A DNA stretch of 20,722 nt from a virus. The translations under genes were made by a program, and so were the position numbers. The notes below the pieces were generated by a model. The model did not search any database, was not told the DNA's origin, and saw nothing but the letters and a program-made list of their open reading frames with translations. Within the stretch, counting starts at the first letter, position 1. Every line of letters starts with the position of its first letter. Positions 1 to 7,285 of this stretch are shown piece after piece. The stretch spans positions 1 through 20,722 of the IMG/VR virus record IMGVR_UViG_3300008108_004357; one strand, 5' to 3'.

Positions 1-1
1 T

Positions 2-3000
2 TCAAAAACAGAAACCACTAGAAACGTAGCAGCTTCACAAGTTAAAAAACTTGGTACTGCTCAAGAACGTGCTGATGTAATCTCTGCACGACAAGCTCGT
101 GTTGAAAAATTCCCAACCACTGAAAAGATTGCCGACGTTAAAGAAGCTCTGTCGCTTAAACAGCGTGGGCAAGCTAAGGTAACTGACCCAGACACTGGGG
201 TTACCACGGTAGTTCCAGACCCAAAGGGAGTCCCCCAACTTGAAGGTACTGGTGCAATACCACGTATTCAAGGAGGAACATCACAGCTAGGTACTCCCCA
301 ACCTGGCAGAGACCGGGCTACAACAACCCCTGCCCCACAAATACCCAGAGCTAATGCAGACGAGATGGGAAGAGTTGGCTTTCGTGGTAGAAAGCCCACT
401 GCTGCAGAATACGTAGCGCACATTCTATATATGCAAGGATGGGGAAAAGAGGGTGCAAGTGATGATCTTGCACCTAACGAAATGTACGAAGCCCCAAGGG
501 CATCTGATGATGAAACAGCCGCAGACGTATCGGAACAAGTAGAGATACCAACCACACCCTTTACCGAGAGCTCTTCTCTAGTAGAAAAAGGTGAACAAGG
601 AGCGATCACCTTTGGTGAAGGTGGAAAAGACATTGTAAAAGGATCAGCACGGTCCGCTGCTGACACAGAGCAAAGAGCTTTGTCTGAACTTGGAGCAATC
701 CCAGCCCCAGATCAGGGGTCTAACCCATTAGCAGAAGCTGCATCGTTAGAGCAAGGTGCGCTACATACTGGCCAAACCTCAGCGGCACTGTCTGGCCAAT
801 TTAAGGATACAGTAGATGCTGCAAGGCTAGCTGCCGCTGCAAACTTGTTGATTTCCCCAGAATTAAACCGTATGCGTTTGCGTGAGGGTGAAGTGGCTAG
901 AGGAGTAGCTGAGCCCGTATTCAGAGGAAACTTCACAGTACGCAGAACCCCTAGTGAGTTTAAGTTAGTAAAAACCCCAGTTATGGACCCAACTACAGGT
1001 AAACAGAAAAGAGATGCTAACGGTAAACTCGTTTGGCAAAAAACAAGAGGTGGCATTCCCGAAACTCAACCGATGAAAGTCTCAGGTAAGGAGTCACTAC
1101 GCCCAAGCACGGCTACTGTACGAGGACCGTTTGCTGTCGAGCCAGATGAAACATCATCAACGCTAACGCCATACGAAGAGCAGATTGCTGAGTCATACAC
1201 AAGATCTGTAGGGGAAGCAGGTTCTAAAGAGTTCGCTGAAGCCGACAAAATGTTGGACACAGTAACCGGAGGCTACACCGCTTCCCTTGAACCCTCAGAG
1301 TTTGGTAATTACACTCCAGTTACCAATCTTAGCCCACAGTTGTACCCATGGGTAGATAGATCACAGCAACCTGCTGTTAGAACTATACCTGGATCAAGCG
1401 AAAGTAAATCAGTAGACGAACTGTCTACTACTAAGCCTAACGCTGAAACGCCTAGTGAAAAGGAAGCTTACTTTTCTAAGCTACAAGAAGGTATCGAAAA
1501 GCAAGATGAAGCCCGTGGGTCCAGGTATGGAGTGCGTAGAGACAGCGAAGGAAACATCATTGATGTAGGTCTTGACACAGACGTTGTAGGGATGGAGCTA
1601 CGAAAAGGCGGCCTGATTAAGGAAGTAGTGGGGTCTGAGCAAGTAGTAGTAGACCCAACTACTGGTAAACCTAAAAGATCAGGACCTAGAAGGGTACACA
1701 TTAGAAGAAGCCCAGAATCATTAAGACGACAAAACATAGTTCTTCAAGAGCTAGCAACTGACTCGACTATAAACCAAATGCGTGTACCAAGTTATTATGT
1801 ACAACCACAACCAGCTGGAGTGTACAGAGATGATACTCCTATTGACCCAGAAACCGGAAACGTTCGCACACCAAAAGGTGTAGCCGAAAAACTTAAGTTT
1901 GGTTCTGGAGAAAGGGTAATCTCAAACGTTGAAACGTCAGATCCAAGATGGACCGATTACGACTACTCAACAAAGATGGTTGAAAAAGAAGGAACAGATG
2001 CTTCAGGAAAACCAACAACTATTCCAACGGCAGAAGAAGGCGTTGTAAGACGTATTATTCCAACTGCAAGAGGTCTTAAGCCAGAGGGACCAACGGTTGA
2101 AGAAGACACAGCTGCCAAGATTGAACAGGTAATACCTGGATTTAAAGAAAAAGGTATCCCTGGTGTAATAAGTCCTCAACTGGTTACCAATGTTTTTGCA
2201 AATGTACAAAAAGATATTTTAAGGAGAAAAGCTGGCGGTGAAACTGGCCCAGTTCGCCGTCGTTCTGAAGAAGAACAAAGAAACTACCTACAGTCAATTG
2301 GCGAAAAGCCAATGTACACAGATGAAGAGTTTGGAAAAATACAAGAGTTTCGTGAAAGAGAAAGATCAGCTGATGACGAAGCATTGAAATCAGCAGTAGA
2401 AGCACTATCCCAAAGAAAGCCGCTAGTAGAGCAAGCGTTGAAAGACCTAGCTACTATTAAAGATGTAAAGTCCAAGGCGGAAGAAGAAGTAGCAAAGCAA
2501 ATTCGTGAAGGTAGCCATCCAAGTGCTATAAGAAAAGATGGTTCAACCAACCCCACGTTTATGCCAATCGAACCATTGTCACCGACAGCTTCACCGGAAG
2601 AAAAGAAACTACACAAAGCGAGAACCTCAGCTCAAAATCGTGTCATAAGAGCAGCAGGAAGAGAAGCTGTTAACGCACACATTAACTCTGTTTCAGAGTC
2701 TTCAGGGTTCAAGACTGACGTTAGAGGCGATGTAAAAGTCGATGAATCTGGAACTCCAATTCAGCTTGACGACACGTCAGACTCATTAGTAAACCCAGAA
2801 GACGAGACAGAAATCCGTGTAAGGGTAATGAAAGCCTTACACCAAAAAATCAGTCCATCTGTTGCTGGAACAGAATCTAAAAGAACTGTACCAAGAAAGT
2901 TCTATTACCGCATTCAAAAAGATAAACGCGGTAATGCCGTACTAGACGAAGACGGTAATCCAGTTGTCATGGAATCTGAGAAACGGTCGTTCCCTGTTCA

Positions 3001-4774
3001 AAAAACAGACGACCAAGGTAAGCCCGTTAGAGACACTAGAGGTAACGTCACACAAGATGTTGACGAAACTGGAGCTCCAATAACAGAGAGGTCTACTGTA
3101 AAACTAACCCCGTTTGTAACAACAGCAGAACAACTGGGTAAAGGTAAAGGAAAAACTCCTGGAATTTCAGTTAAAAGTGAACTGGATATCAAATCTGAGG
3201 GGGGTGTGTGGCACCCCACAGAGAACCCCAAGGGAAGCTACATAGTAAAGGATGCAACCCCATTAACCGTTGCTCGCACCAAATCAGAACGTCTAAGAGA
3301 AAAAGGTGGCGCTACATCCGCTGGTGATCTAGAACTTGGTGATGAAGGACTAATCCACAGTGTGCTGGATAGCCTTCGCGTACCAGCAGGTGAGGGCACT
3401 ACTGCTCCGTTCTTGAGACCAGTACCTGCAGGTGTTAGTGTCCAAACGTTAAATGACCTAAACTACAAAGTAACAGCACCTGAAACCGCCCGCGACATGC
3501 CTACAGTTGAAGAAGCTACAGGAGCGGCACCTTCACCTACCCGCCCAGGTGCACTGGGGTCCCAATTTGATATTAGAACAACTGAAGCTACCCCACGTGA
3601 CCCTGCAGCGTCGTTCACTATTCCAGAGACTACTGAAGAAAAGGTAGCTCTTGCTAAAAAACTAAAAGTAAACTTGTCAATAGCAACTCCAAACATGCTA
3701 CGTACAAGTCGTGGTGTTACTCGTCAAAGTGTTGGTGCTTCCACCGGGGACATTCTTGGGGACAAACCAAGACCAGCAGACACCCGTGTGAGTGCAATGA
3801 CCGATGTTGGTACTCCAACTGAAGTTGATGAGGGAACATCCCCATTGCAGGCCGTTGCTCAAATACAAAGTGGAGCTCTTGGCGTTGGCGACATGCAAAA
3901 AGAGTTCTCAATTCGCGACGTTCGTGCAAGAAACGCATCCGATCGCGCAGCTCAGCATGAACGTAACAAAGCTGATGCTCTAAGGAGAGTCCCACAACAA
4001 CCTATAAGCAACCCATACGTTGAAGCCTTTAAGGCAAAATTAGGACCTACCCCCATTAAAATTAATGTTCCCCCGTCTAGGGAGGCTCGTAACCAGGCGG
4101 ATGCTCTAAGAGCAGAGCGCACAAATCTACTAAGAGACCGGGAGGGTAGCTTAAACCCTTCTAGTATTGACGAGCGCACGGCACAATTAGAAAAAGAAAT
4201 TTCTGAATTACACGCTGGAACTACCATATCAAGGCCCCTTAGTGACCTTCCTATGGCAATTAACCAAGTTCGTTCGGGCCAGGGAACTAGATCAGTTGAC
4301 ACTCGTGCTCCATTAATGCCAACAACTGATATGCCAGTAAACCGCCCATATCTAGAAGGTGACGCAGTTCCTTCTAGTAGATTAGTAAATGCTGGTCAAT
4401 ACGCTCGTATTGCCCCTAGAACTGGAAACTTCACACGCGGATCAGGTAAGCAGTACTACGGAGAGGTCACATACACCGGAGAAGGGCCAAGGTACTCAGA
4501 AATTGCAGGTCCAGAAGGTAGGGGTAAGAGAGCTAATACGCTTACCACCATGTCAGAAAGTGCTCCTTACATAGAAGGGGTAGACCGAGATACTAATACT
4601 ATTGGTGGACGCGAACTTCTTCCAATACAATCTGCCCAAAAAGCACCAGCTTTTCCTGGTCAAGCACCACCAGCAAGGGGAGCCGCACAAACACCAGGAC
4701 CTGACTTTACACCAGATCCAATACAGAATCGCAGCCTTTCACCACAATTTAAAAATACCAACAAACAACCTTGA
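2..4774 (+). CDS. Giant, largely disordered protein with D-x-x-G-K/N repeats; 5' end outside window
   Basis: The reading frame is open from base 2 with no stop, so the gene begins before the window; the first ATG at 365 is codon 122 of the visible frame and is not a convincing start. At least 1590 residues are visible, ending in TGA at 4772-4774. The protein is rich in Pro, Thr, Ser, Glu, Lys and Gly, with no membrane segment or signal peptide. Scattered turn-like motifs recur: DPDTG near visible residue 62, DPTTGKQKRD near 329, DPTTGKPKR near 551, DPETGN near 615, and a dense cluster around 974-1030 (DKRGNAV, DEDGNPV, DDQGKPV, DTRGNV, DETGAPI). Stretches around residues 770-850 are charged and probably helical. 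I recognise no enzyme domain. Its size and position before a run of small Gly/Pro-rich genes suggest a large virion-associated or injected protein; that is inference. Confidence 0.92.
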   Translation, partial: SKTETTRNVAASQVKKLGTAQERADVISARQARVEKFPTTEKIADVKEALSLKQRGQAKVTDPDTGVTTVVPDPKGVPQLEGTGAIPRIQGGTSQLGTPQPGRDRATTTPAPQIPRANADEMGRVGFRGRKPTAAEYVAHILYMQGWGKEGASDDLAPNEMYEAPRASDDETAADVSEQVEIPTTPFTESSSLVEKGEQGAITFGEGGKDIVKGSARSAADTEQRALSELGAIPAPDQGSNPLAEAASLEQGALHTGQTSAALSGQFKDTVDAARLAAAANLLISPELNRMRLREGEVARGVAEPVFRGNFTVRRTPSEFKLVKTPVMDPTTGKQKRDANGKLVWQKTRGGIPETQPMKVSGKESLRPSTATVRGPFAVEPDETSSTLTPYEEQIAESYTRSVGEAGSKEFAEADKMLDTVTGGYTASLEPSEFGNYTPVTNLSPQLYPWVDRSQQPAVRTIPGSSESKSVDELSTTKPNAETPSEKEAYFSKLQEGIEKQDEARGSRYGVRRDSEGNIIDVGLDTDVVGMELRKGGLIKEVVGSEQVVVDPTTGKPKRSGPRRVHIRRSPESLRRQNIVLQELATDSTINQMRVPSYYVQPQPAGVYRDDTPIDPETGNVRTPKGVAEKLKFGSGERVISNVETSDPRWTDYDYSTKMVEKEGTDASGKPTTIPTAEEGVVRRIIPTARGLKPEGPTVEEDTAAKIEQVIPGFKEKGIPGVISPQLVTNVFANVQKDILRRKAGGETGPVRRRSEEEQRNYLQSIGEKPMYTDEEFGKIQEFRERERSADDEALKSAVEALSQRKPLVEQALKDLATIKDVKSKAEEEVAKQIREGSHPSAIRKDGSTNPTFMPIEPLSPTASPEEKKLHKARTSAQNRVIRAAGREAVNAHINSVSESSGFKTDVRGDVKVDESGTPIQLDDTSDSLVNPEDETEIRVRVMKALHQKISPSVAGTESKRTVPRKFYYRIQKDKRGNAVLDEDGNPVVMESEKRSFPVQKTDDQGKPVRDTRGNVTQDVDETGAPITERSTVKLTPFVTTAEQLGKGKGKTPGISVKSELDIKSEGGVWHPTENPKGSYIVKDATPLTVARTKSERLREKGGATSAGDLELGDEGLIHSVLDSLRVPAGEGTTAPFLRPVPAGVSVQTLNDLNYKVTAPETARDMPTVEEATGAAPSPTRPGALGSQFDIRTTEATPRDPAASFTIPETTEEKVALAKKLKVNLSIATPNMLRTSRGVTRQSVGASTGDILGDKPRPADTRVSAMTDVGTPTEVDEGTSPLQAVAQIQSGALGVGDMQKEFSIRDVRARNASDRAAQHERNKADALRRVPQQPISNPYVEAFKAKLGPTPIKINVPPSREARNQADALRAERTNLLRDREGSLNPSSIDERTAQLEKEISELHAGTTISRPLSDLPMAINQVRSGQGTRSVDTRAPLMPTTDMPVNRPYLEGDAVPSSRLVNAGQYARIAPRTGNFTRGSGKQYYGEVTYTGEGPRYSEIAGPEGRGKRANTLTTMSESAPYIEGVDRDTNTIGGRELLPIQSAQKAPAFPGQAPPARGAAQTPGPDFTPDPIQNRSLSPQFKNTNKQP

Positions 4775-4821
4775 AATAGACCAAAATAACCAGTAGCATA
4801 TGTTTAGAGGTAACACACAGT

Positions 4822-4983
4822 ATGCGTAAGTACAGTAACGATGATTGGCGTAAGCTAGCTAATTCACAAAACATAGACGACGTATTTGACGAAGTGTATG
4901 AAGAACAAGAAAAGCTAGAGTACAAGCAAAAACGTAAGGAAAAAGAGCGACATGGCCTCAAAGAAGACTTCTTCAACTTCTAA
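4822..4983 (+). CDS. Small charged protein, 53 aa, unknown
   Basis: ATG at 4822 opens a 53-residue frame ending in TAA at 4981-4983. AGAGG at 4806-4810 is a modest ribosome-binding site about 11 bases upstream. The protein is highly charged: an N-terminal MRKYSNDDWRKL, an acidic middle (IDDVFDEVYEEQE) and a basic helix (KQKRKEKER), ending in DFFNF. It is likely alpha-helical and soluble. It starts 47 bases after the giant gene stops and overlaps the next gene by 32 bases in another frame. I do not recognise the family. The call rests on the ribosome-binding site, the tight packing and the absence of any other gene filling this gap; the phage-like overlap is typical but not proof. Confidence 0.55.
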   Translation: MRKYSNDDWRKLANSQNIDDVFDEVYEEQEKLEYKQKRKEKERHGLKEDFFNF

Positions 4984-5092
4984 AAAGAAGAAGACTGAAA
5001 AGAAACAGACTCCTAAACCTAAGCCAATCTCAAACGTTGGTGGTGGACAAGGCGGTATCCTAGGAGCTTTTGGAGGAACCCTTGGCCGCTAG
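4952..5092 (+). CDS. Small Lys/Pro-rich protein with Gly-rich tail, 46 aa
   Basis: ATG at 4952 gives 46 residues ending in TAG at 5090-5092. An AAGGA at 4936-4940 lies upstream, inside the preceding gene. The first 25 residues are strongly basic and Ser/Thr/Lys/Pro-rich; the rest is Gly-rich (VGGGQGGILGAFGG). It overlaps the previous gene by 32 bases and the next by 11, and its last codons contain the next gene's GGAGGA ribosome-binding site, which favours all three being translated in series. The basic, flexible N-terminus could bind nucleic acid or another virion protein; that is only a guess. No family is recognised. Confidence 0.5.
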   Translation: MASKKTSSTSKKKKTEKKQTPKPKPISNVGGGQGGILGAFGGTLGR

Positions 5093-5585
5093 TCCAAACC
5101 AGCAGACATTTACTGATTGGGGTGGAGGCTACGATCCTTATGTACCAGAAAGCCAGCCCATGCTTGGCCCAACCCCATCGTTTAGGAATGCTAAGGATGC
5201 ACGTTTAGCTGCATGGGGTGGTTCCCCTGACACTCAGTACCCAGACGGTTACTTGGGTACAATGTCTTCCAACCGTAGACAAGATAAGATTGTAAACGCT
5301 GTTGCTAGAACCAACACTAGGCCCTATAGTCGAGGAGTCCACAAGGGGGAGCGCATCAACGCTGGCGACTACCTATGGCCAGAAGAATTTAACCTTCAAA
5401 CTGGTTTACTATATCAATCACAAGGTATGAAGTTTGCACCCCCAGGTGCCGCGCCAGTTCAGCTAACCAACGATGGTAAGGCTGGTCCAAGGGGTATACC
5501 AAGAGGTATAGGTAGACAGCAGCAAGAGGTTATTGACATGCAAAGACGGAGCCTTCTTAAAACCCTAGCTCCGCCTTGGAAATGA
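5082..5585 (+). CDS. Hypothetical protein, probable virion/accessory, 167 aa, TTG start
   Basis: The frame is open from TTG at 5070, but the TTG at 5082 is preferred because GGAGGA at 5072-5077 sits about 5 bases before it. This gives a protein starting MAASPNQQTFTDWGGGYD. It is rich in Gly, Pro, Asn, Gln and aromatic residues, with a basic central segment (SNRRQDKIVNAVARTNTRPYSRG) and a conserved-looking stretch KGERINAGDYLWPEEF near residues 92-107. The C-terminus has PRGIPRGIGRQQQEV, then a helix ending LAPPWK. There is no signal peptide or membrane segment. It overlaps the upstream gene by 11 bases. I do not recognise the family; composition and neighbours suggest a virion-associated protein. 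Confidence 0.8.
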   Translation: MAASPNQQTFTDWGGGYDPYVPESQPMLGPTPSFRNAKDARLAAWGGSPDTQYPDGYLGTMSSNRRQDKIVNAVARTNTRPYSRGVHKGERINAGDYLWPEEFNLQTGLLYQSQGMKFAPPGAAPVQLTNDGKAGPRGIPRGIGRQQQEVIDMQRRSLLKTLAPPWK

Positions 5586-5613
5586 TAAACTATAGTTAGT
5601 AAAAGGAGGAAAT

Positions 5614-6036
5614 ATGATTGGTGGAACCCTTCCAGGAGGATCAGGTGCAGGTCGTGGGGACAACCCCCATGGTGTTGCCTCCGGCAAACCACTAGGTAGT
5701 TTTGGTACAAGTAACCCAAATGCACCAGTAGGTCGATTCGCACCAAACGTGATGGCATTTTCATCGCAAACTCGTAACGCCCCATACCCAACAAAAGAAG
5801 AAATTGCTGATAACACAGCTCAAGGAAAGATTTCTCCTATCAGCAACAGCAGCCAAGCTGGGTACAGTGTTCCTGCAGGAAGCATGGGGTCTTTAAAGAG
5901 TAGTTACAAAAAACTACGTAAAGAAAACCCCGGACTGGGACCAGACTGGGCTAGAAGTACTGCAATTGGTGGAGTTGGTGGCGCTAACATGGTACAAGAT
6001 GCCAGTGGTAACGCAACCGACGCTAGATACAAGTAG
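5614..6036 (+). CDS. Gly/Ser/Asn-rich hypothetical protein, 140 aa
   Basis: ATG at 5614 follows a near-consensus AAAGGAGG ending at 5609, an unusually strong ribosome-binding site that suggests high expression. The N-terminal 60 residues are Gly/Pro/Asn-rich (MIGGTLPGGSGAGRGDNPHG) and probably flexible. A basic segment LKSSYKKLRKENPGLGPDWAR lies near residues 95-115, followed by a Gly/Ala-rich tail (GGVGGANMVQDASGNATDARYK). It contains an RGD tripeptide near residue 14, which has no assigned meaning here. No known domain is seen. It stands 28 bases after the previous stop and 36 before the next gene. A structural or scaffold-like role would fit but is not shown. Confidence 0.85.
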   Translation: MIGGTLPGGSGAGRGDNPHGVASGKPLGSFGTSNPNAPVGRFAPNVMAFSSQTRNAPYPTKEEIADNTAQGKISPISNSSQAGYSVPAGSMGSLKSSYKKLRKENPGLGPDWARSTAIGGVGGANMVQDASGNATDARYK

Positions 6037-6072
6037 AGTTATATTTGATAATGCATAACAAAGGAGCATACA

Positions 6073-6282
6073 ATGAGTGACACAACAACACCAAAAATTC
6101 AAGCACCACTAACGCTAGCTGATGCTTTGTATAAAATATATGTTGAGGGTATCAACCCTGGACTGACACTTGAACAAGCTCAAGAATTACACAGAAGCAT
6201 TCAAGAGCAATACAAAGATGTCATAGCTAAGTCAAAAGCCCAAAGCACCACTTGGAATGGCGTTAGGGATAACTCGAAATAA
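6073..6282 (+). CDS. Small helical hypothetical protein, 69 aa
   Basis: ATG at 6073 with AAAGGAG about 6-7 bases upstream. After a short Thr/Pro-rich N-terminus, residues 13-56 (TLADALYKIYVEGINPGLTL..., EQAQELHRSIQEQYKDVIAKSK) look like two helices separated by a Pro-Gly turn, resembling many small phage adaptor or assembly proteins in outline only. Its last bases overlap an in-frame extension of the next gene, which is part of why I place that gene's start further down. Function unknown. Confidence 0.8.
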   Translation: MSDTTTPKIQAPLTLADALYKIYVEGINPGLTLEQAQELHRSIQEQYKDVIAKSKAQSTTWNGVRDNSK

Positions 6283-6328
6283 AAAACTAGGCCCCAATTG
6301 GACGGGACCACGTAAGAAAAGAGAAAAA

Positions 6329-6544
6329 ATGGCAATTAAATCAAGTTTTCGCGGGGGCATGGACGGTTACCACGCTCATCACGCCGAAATTCAAAAAATG
6401 CAAATGAATAGTCGCACCTCCATTGACGAAAACAGCTTGCCTATCTACCGTGAAGACGATGACGGTGCTTACGTAGAAGAAGACACATCTAGAGACCCCT
6501 ACAAAGAACTCGGAACTGCAAAGGAGATGGACAGTGGGTATTAA
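6329..6544 (+). CDS. Small acidic protein with MAIKSSFRGG leader, 71 aa
   Basis: The frame is open from ATG 6257, but ATG 6329 is preferred. The resulting N-terminus MAIKSSFRGGMDGYHAHH closely matches the N-terminus of the next gene (MGIKSTIRGGLAG), and a purine-rich AAGAAAAGAGAAAA lies just upstream. With this start the gene sits 46 bases after the previous stop instead of overlapping it. The protein has a basic leader, a His-rich patch (HAHHAEIQ) and an acidic tail (REDDDGAYVEEDTSRD). The longer version would add 24 basic residues and cannot be excluded. No family is recognised. Confidence 0.65.
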   Translation: MAIKSSFRGGMDGYHAHHAEIQKMQMNSRTSIDENSLPIYREDDDGAYVEEDTSRDPYKELGTAKEMDSGY

Positions 6545-6989
6545 ATCAACCATTCGTGGTGGTCTTGCAGGCATAAAGAATTATGTAGTTGGCCCATCAA
6601 GCAACCCAGGTCCAGCTATTGACCCAATGATTGCTGACTCTGAAAAAAAGCTAAAGCCAGTTGGCTCAGCAACTAGAAAGGCATTGGACAATTTTGCGGT
6701 ACCAGACAGCAAACCACCCAAAAGATTCCAAGAGCCCCAGCGCGAAGATGAAGCAAATCCTTATGGGATACCTCGTCCAACTACTGAAAAACTTAAGTCT
6801 AAACCAGTTAAAAAATCTGCTACTGAATACCCTAAAGACATCTCTAAGATAAACTCAGCTCCAAAACCCATGGAACAATCCCCAAGTCAGCTATACGCTG
6901 AGAAGGACCAAGCAGACCCCCAGGGTATCAAGCGACCTGACATTAAACCAAATAAATCCATGAGCCAATACGACGGTAAAGGTAAGTAA
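6534..6989 (+). CDS. Pro/Lys-rich hypothetical protein with repeated GIxRP motif, 151 aa, GTG start
   Basis: GTG at 6534 is placed 7 bases after AAGGAG (6521-6526) and overlaps the upstream gene by 11 bases. The N-terminus MGIKSTIRGGLAGIKNYVVG is paralogous to that of the upstream gene. The remainder is Pro-, Lys- and Ser-rich and probably disordered. It carries two copies of a short motif, EANPYGIPRP (about residues 74-83) and QADPQGIKRP (about 126-135), related to the GVPRPG motif of the genes at 7286 and 8461. No catalytic or membrane signature is visible. It may be a linker-type virion protein or a ligand for a shared partner; this is inference from the shared motif. Confidence 0.82.
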   Translation: MGIKSTIRGGLAGIKNYVVGPSSNPGPAIDPMIADSEKKLKPVGSATRKALDNFAVPDSKPPKRFQEPQREDEANPYGIPRPTTEKLKSKPVKKSATEYPKDISKINSAPKPMEQSPSQLYAEKDQADPQGIKRPDIKPNKSMSQYDGKGK

Positions 6990-6990
6990 A

Positions 6991-7284
6991 ATGGCCAAAC
7001 CATGGGGTACTCGTCAGGAGTTTCTTGTAGACCAGGCTCTACAAGCAGCTATCAGTGATCCTGAGACTATTAGGCAAACACGCCCCGTGGTACCCCAACA
7101 ACTATTCCCACAAACTCGTGGCATGGCAAAGCAAGAGCACAATTTAATGTCAGTCTTTTCTATGTCAAGATACGGGGTGTCTTACAGGTCATGGGTGTCT
7201 GGAACTCCCGTGATGCCAGCTCTAATGACTGGTGATTTTGAGGGTACTGGAAGGTACTCAATGAACTCTTTGGGGAATGTGTAA
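6991..7284 (+). CDS. Hypothetical protein, 97 aa
   Basis: ATG at 6991 begins one base after the previous stop, with AAAGGTAAG as ribosome-binding site, so translational coupling is likely. Unlike its neighbours it looks folded: MAKPWGTRQEFLVDQALQAA suggests an N-terminal helix, followed by Arg/Gln/Pro-rich and aromatic stretches (SMSRYGVSYRSWVSG, DFEGTGRYSMNSLGNV). There is no signal peptide or metal-binding motif. The stop overlaps the start region of the next gene (ATGTGTAACATG). I do not recognise the family. Confidence 0.82.
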   Translation: MAKPWGTRQEFLVDQALQAAISDPETIRQTRPVVPQQLFPQTRGMAKQEHNLMSVFSMSRYGVSYRSWVSGTPVMPALMTGDFEGTGRYSMNSLGNV

Positions 7285-7285
7285 C

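Noticed and set aside
365-367. ATG at 365 as start of the giant gene
   Set aside because: The same frame is open from base 2 with similar composition and a DPDTG motif at about 185, and no ribosome-binding site precedes 365.
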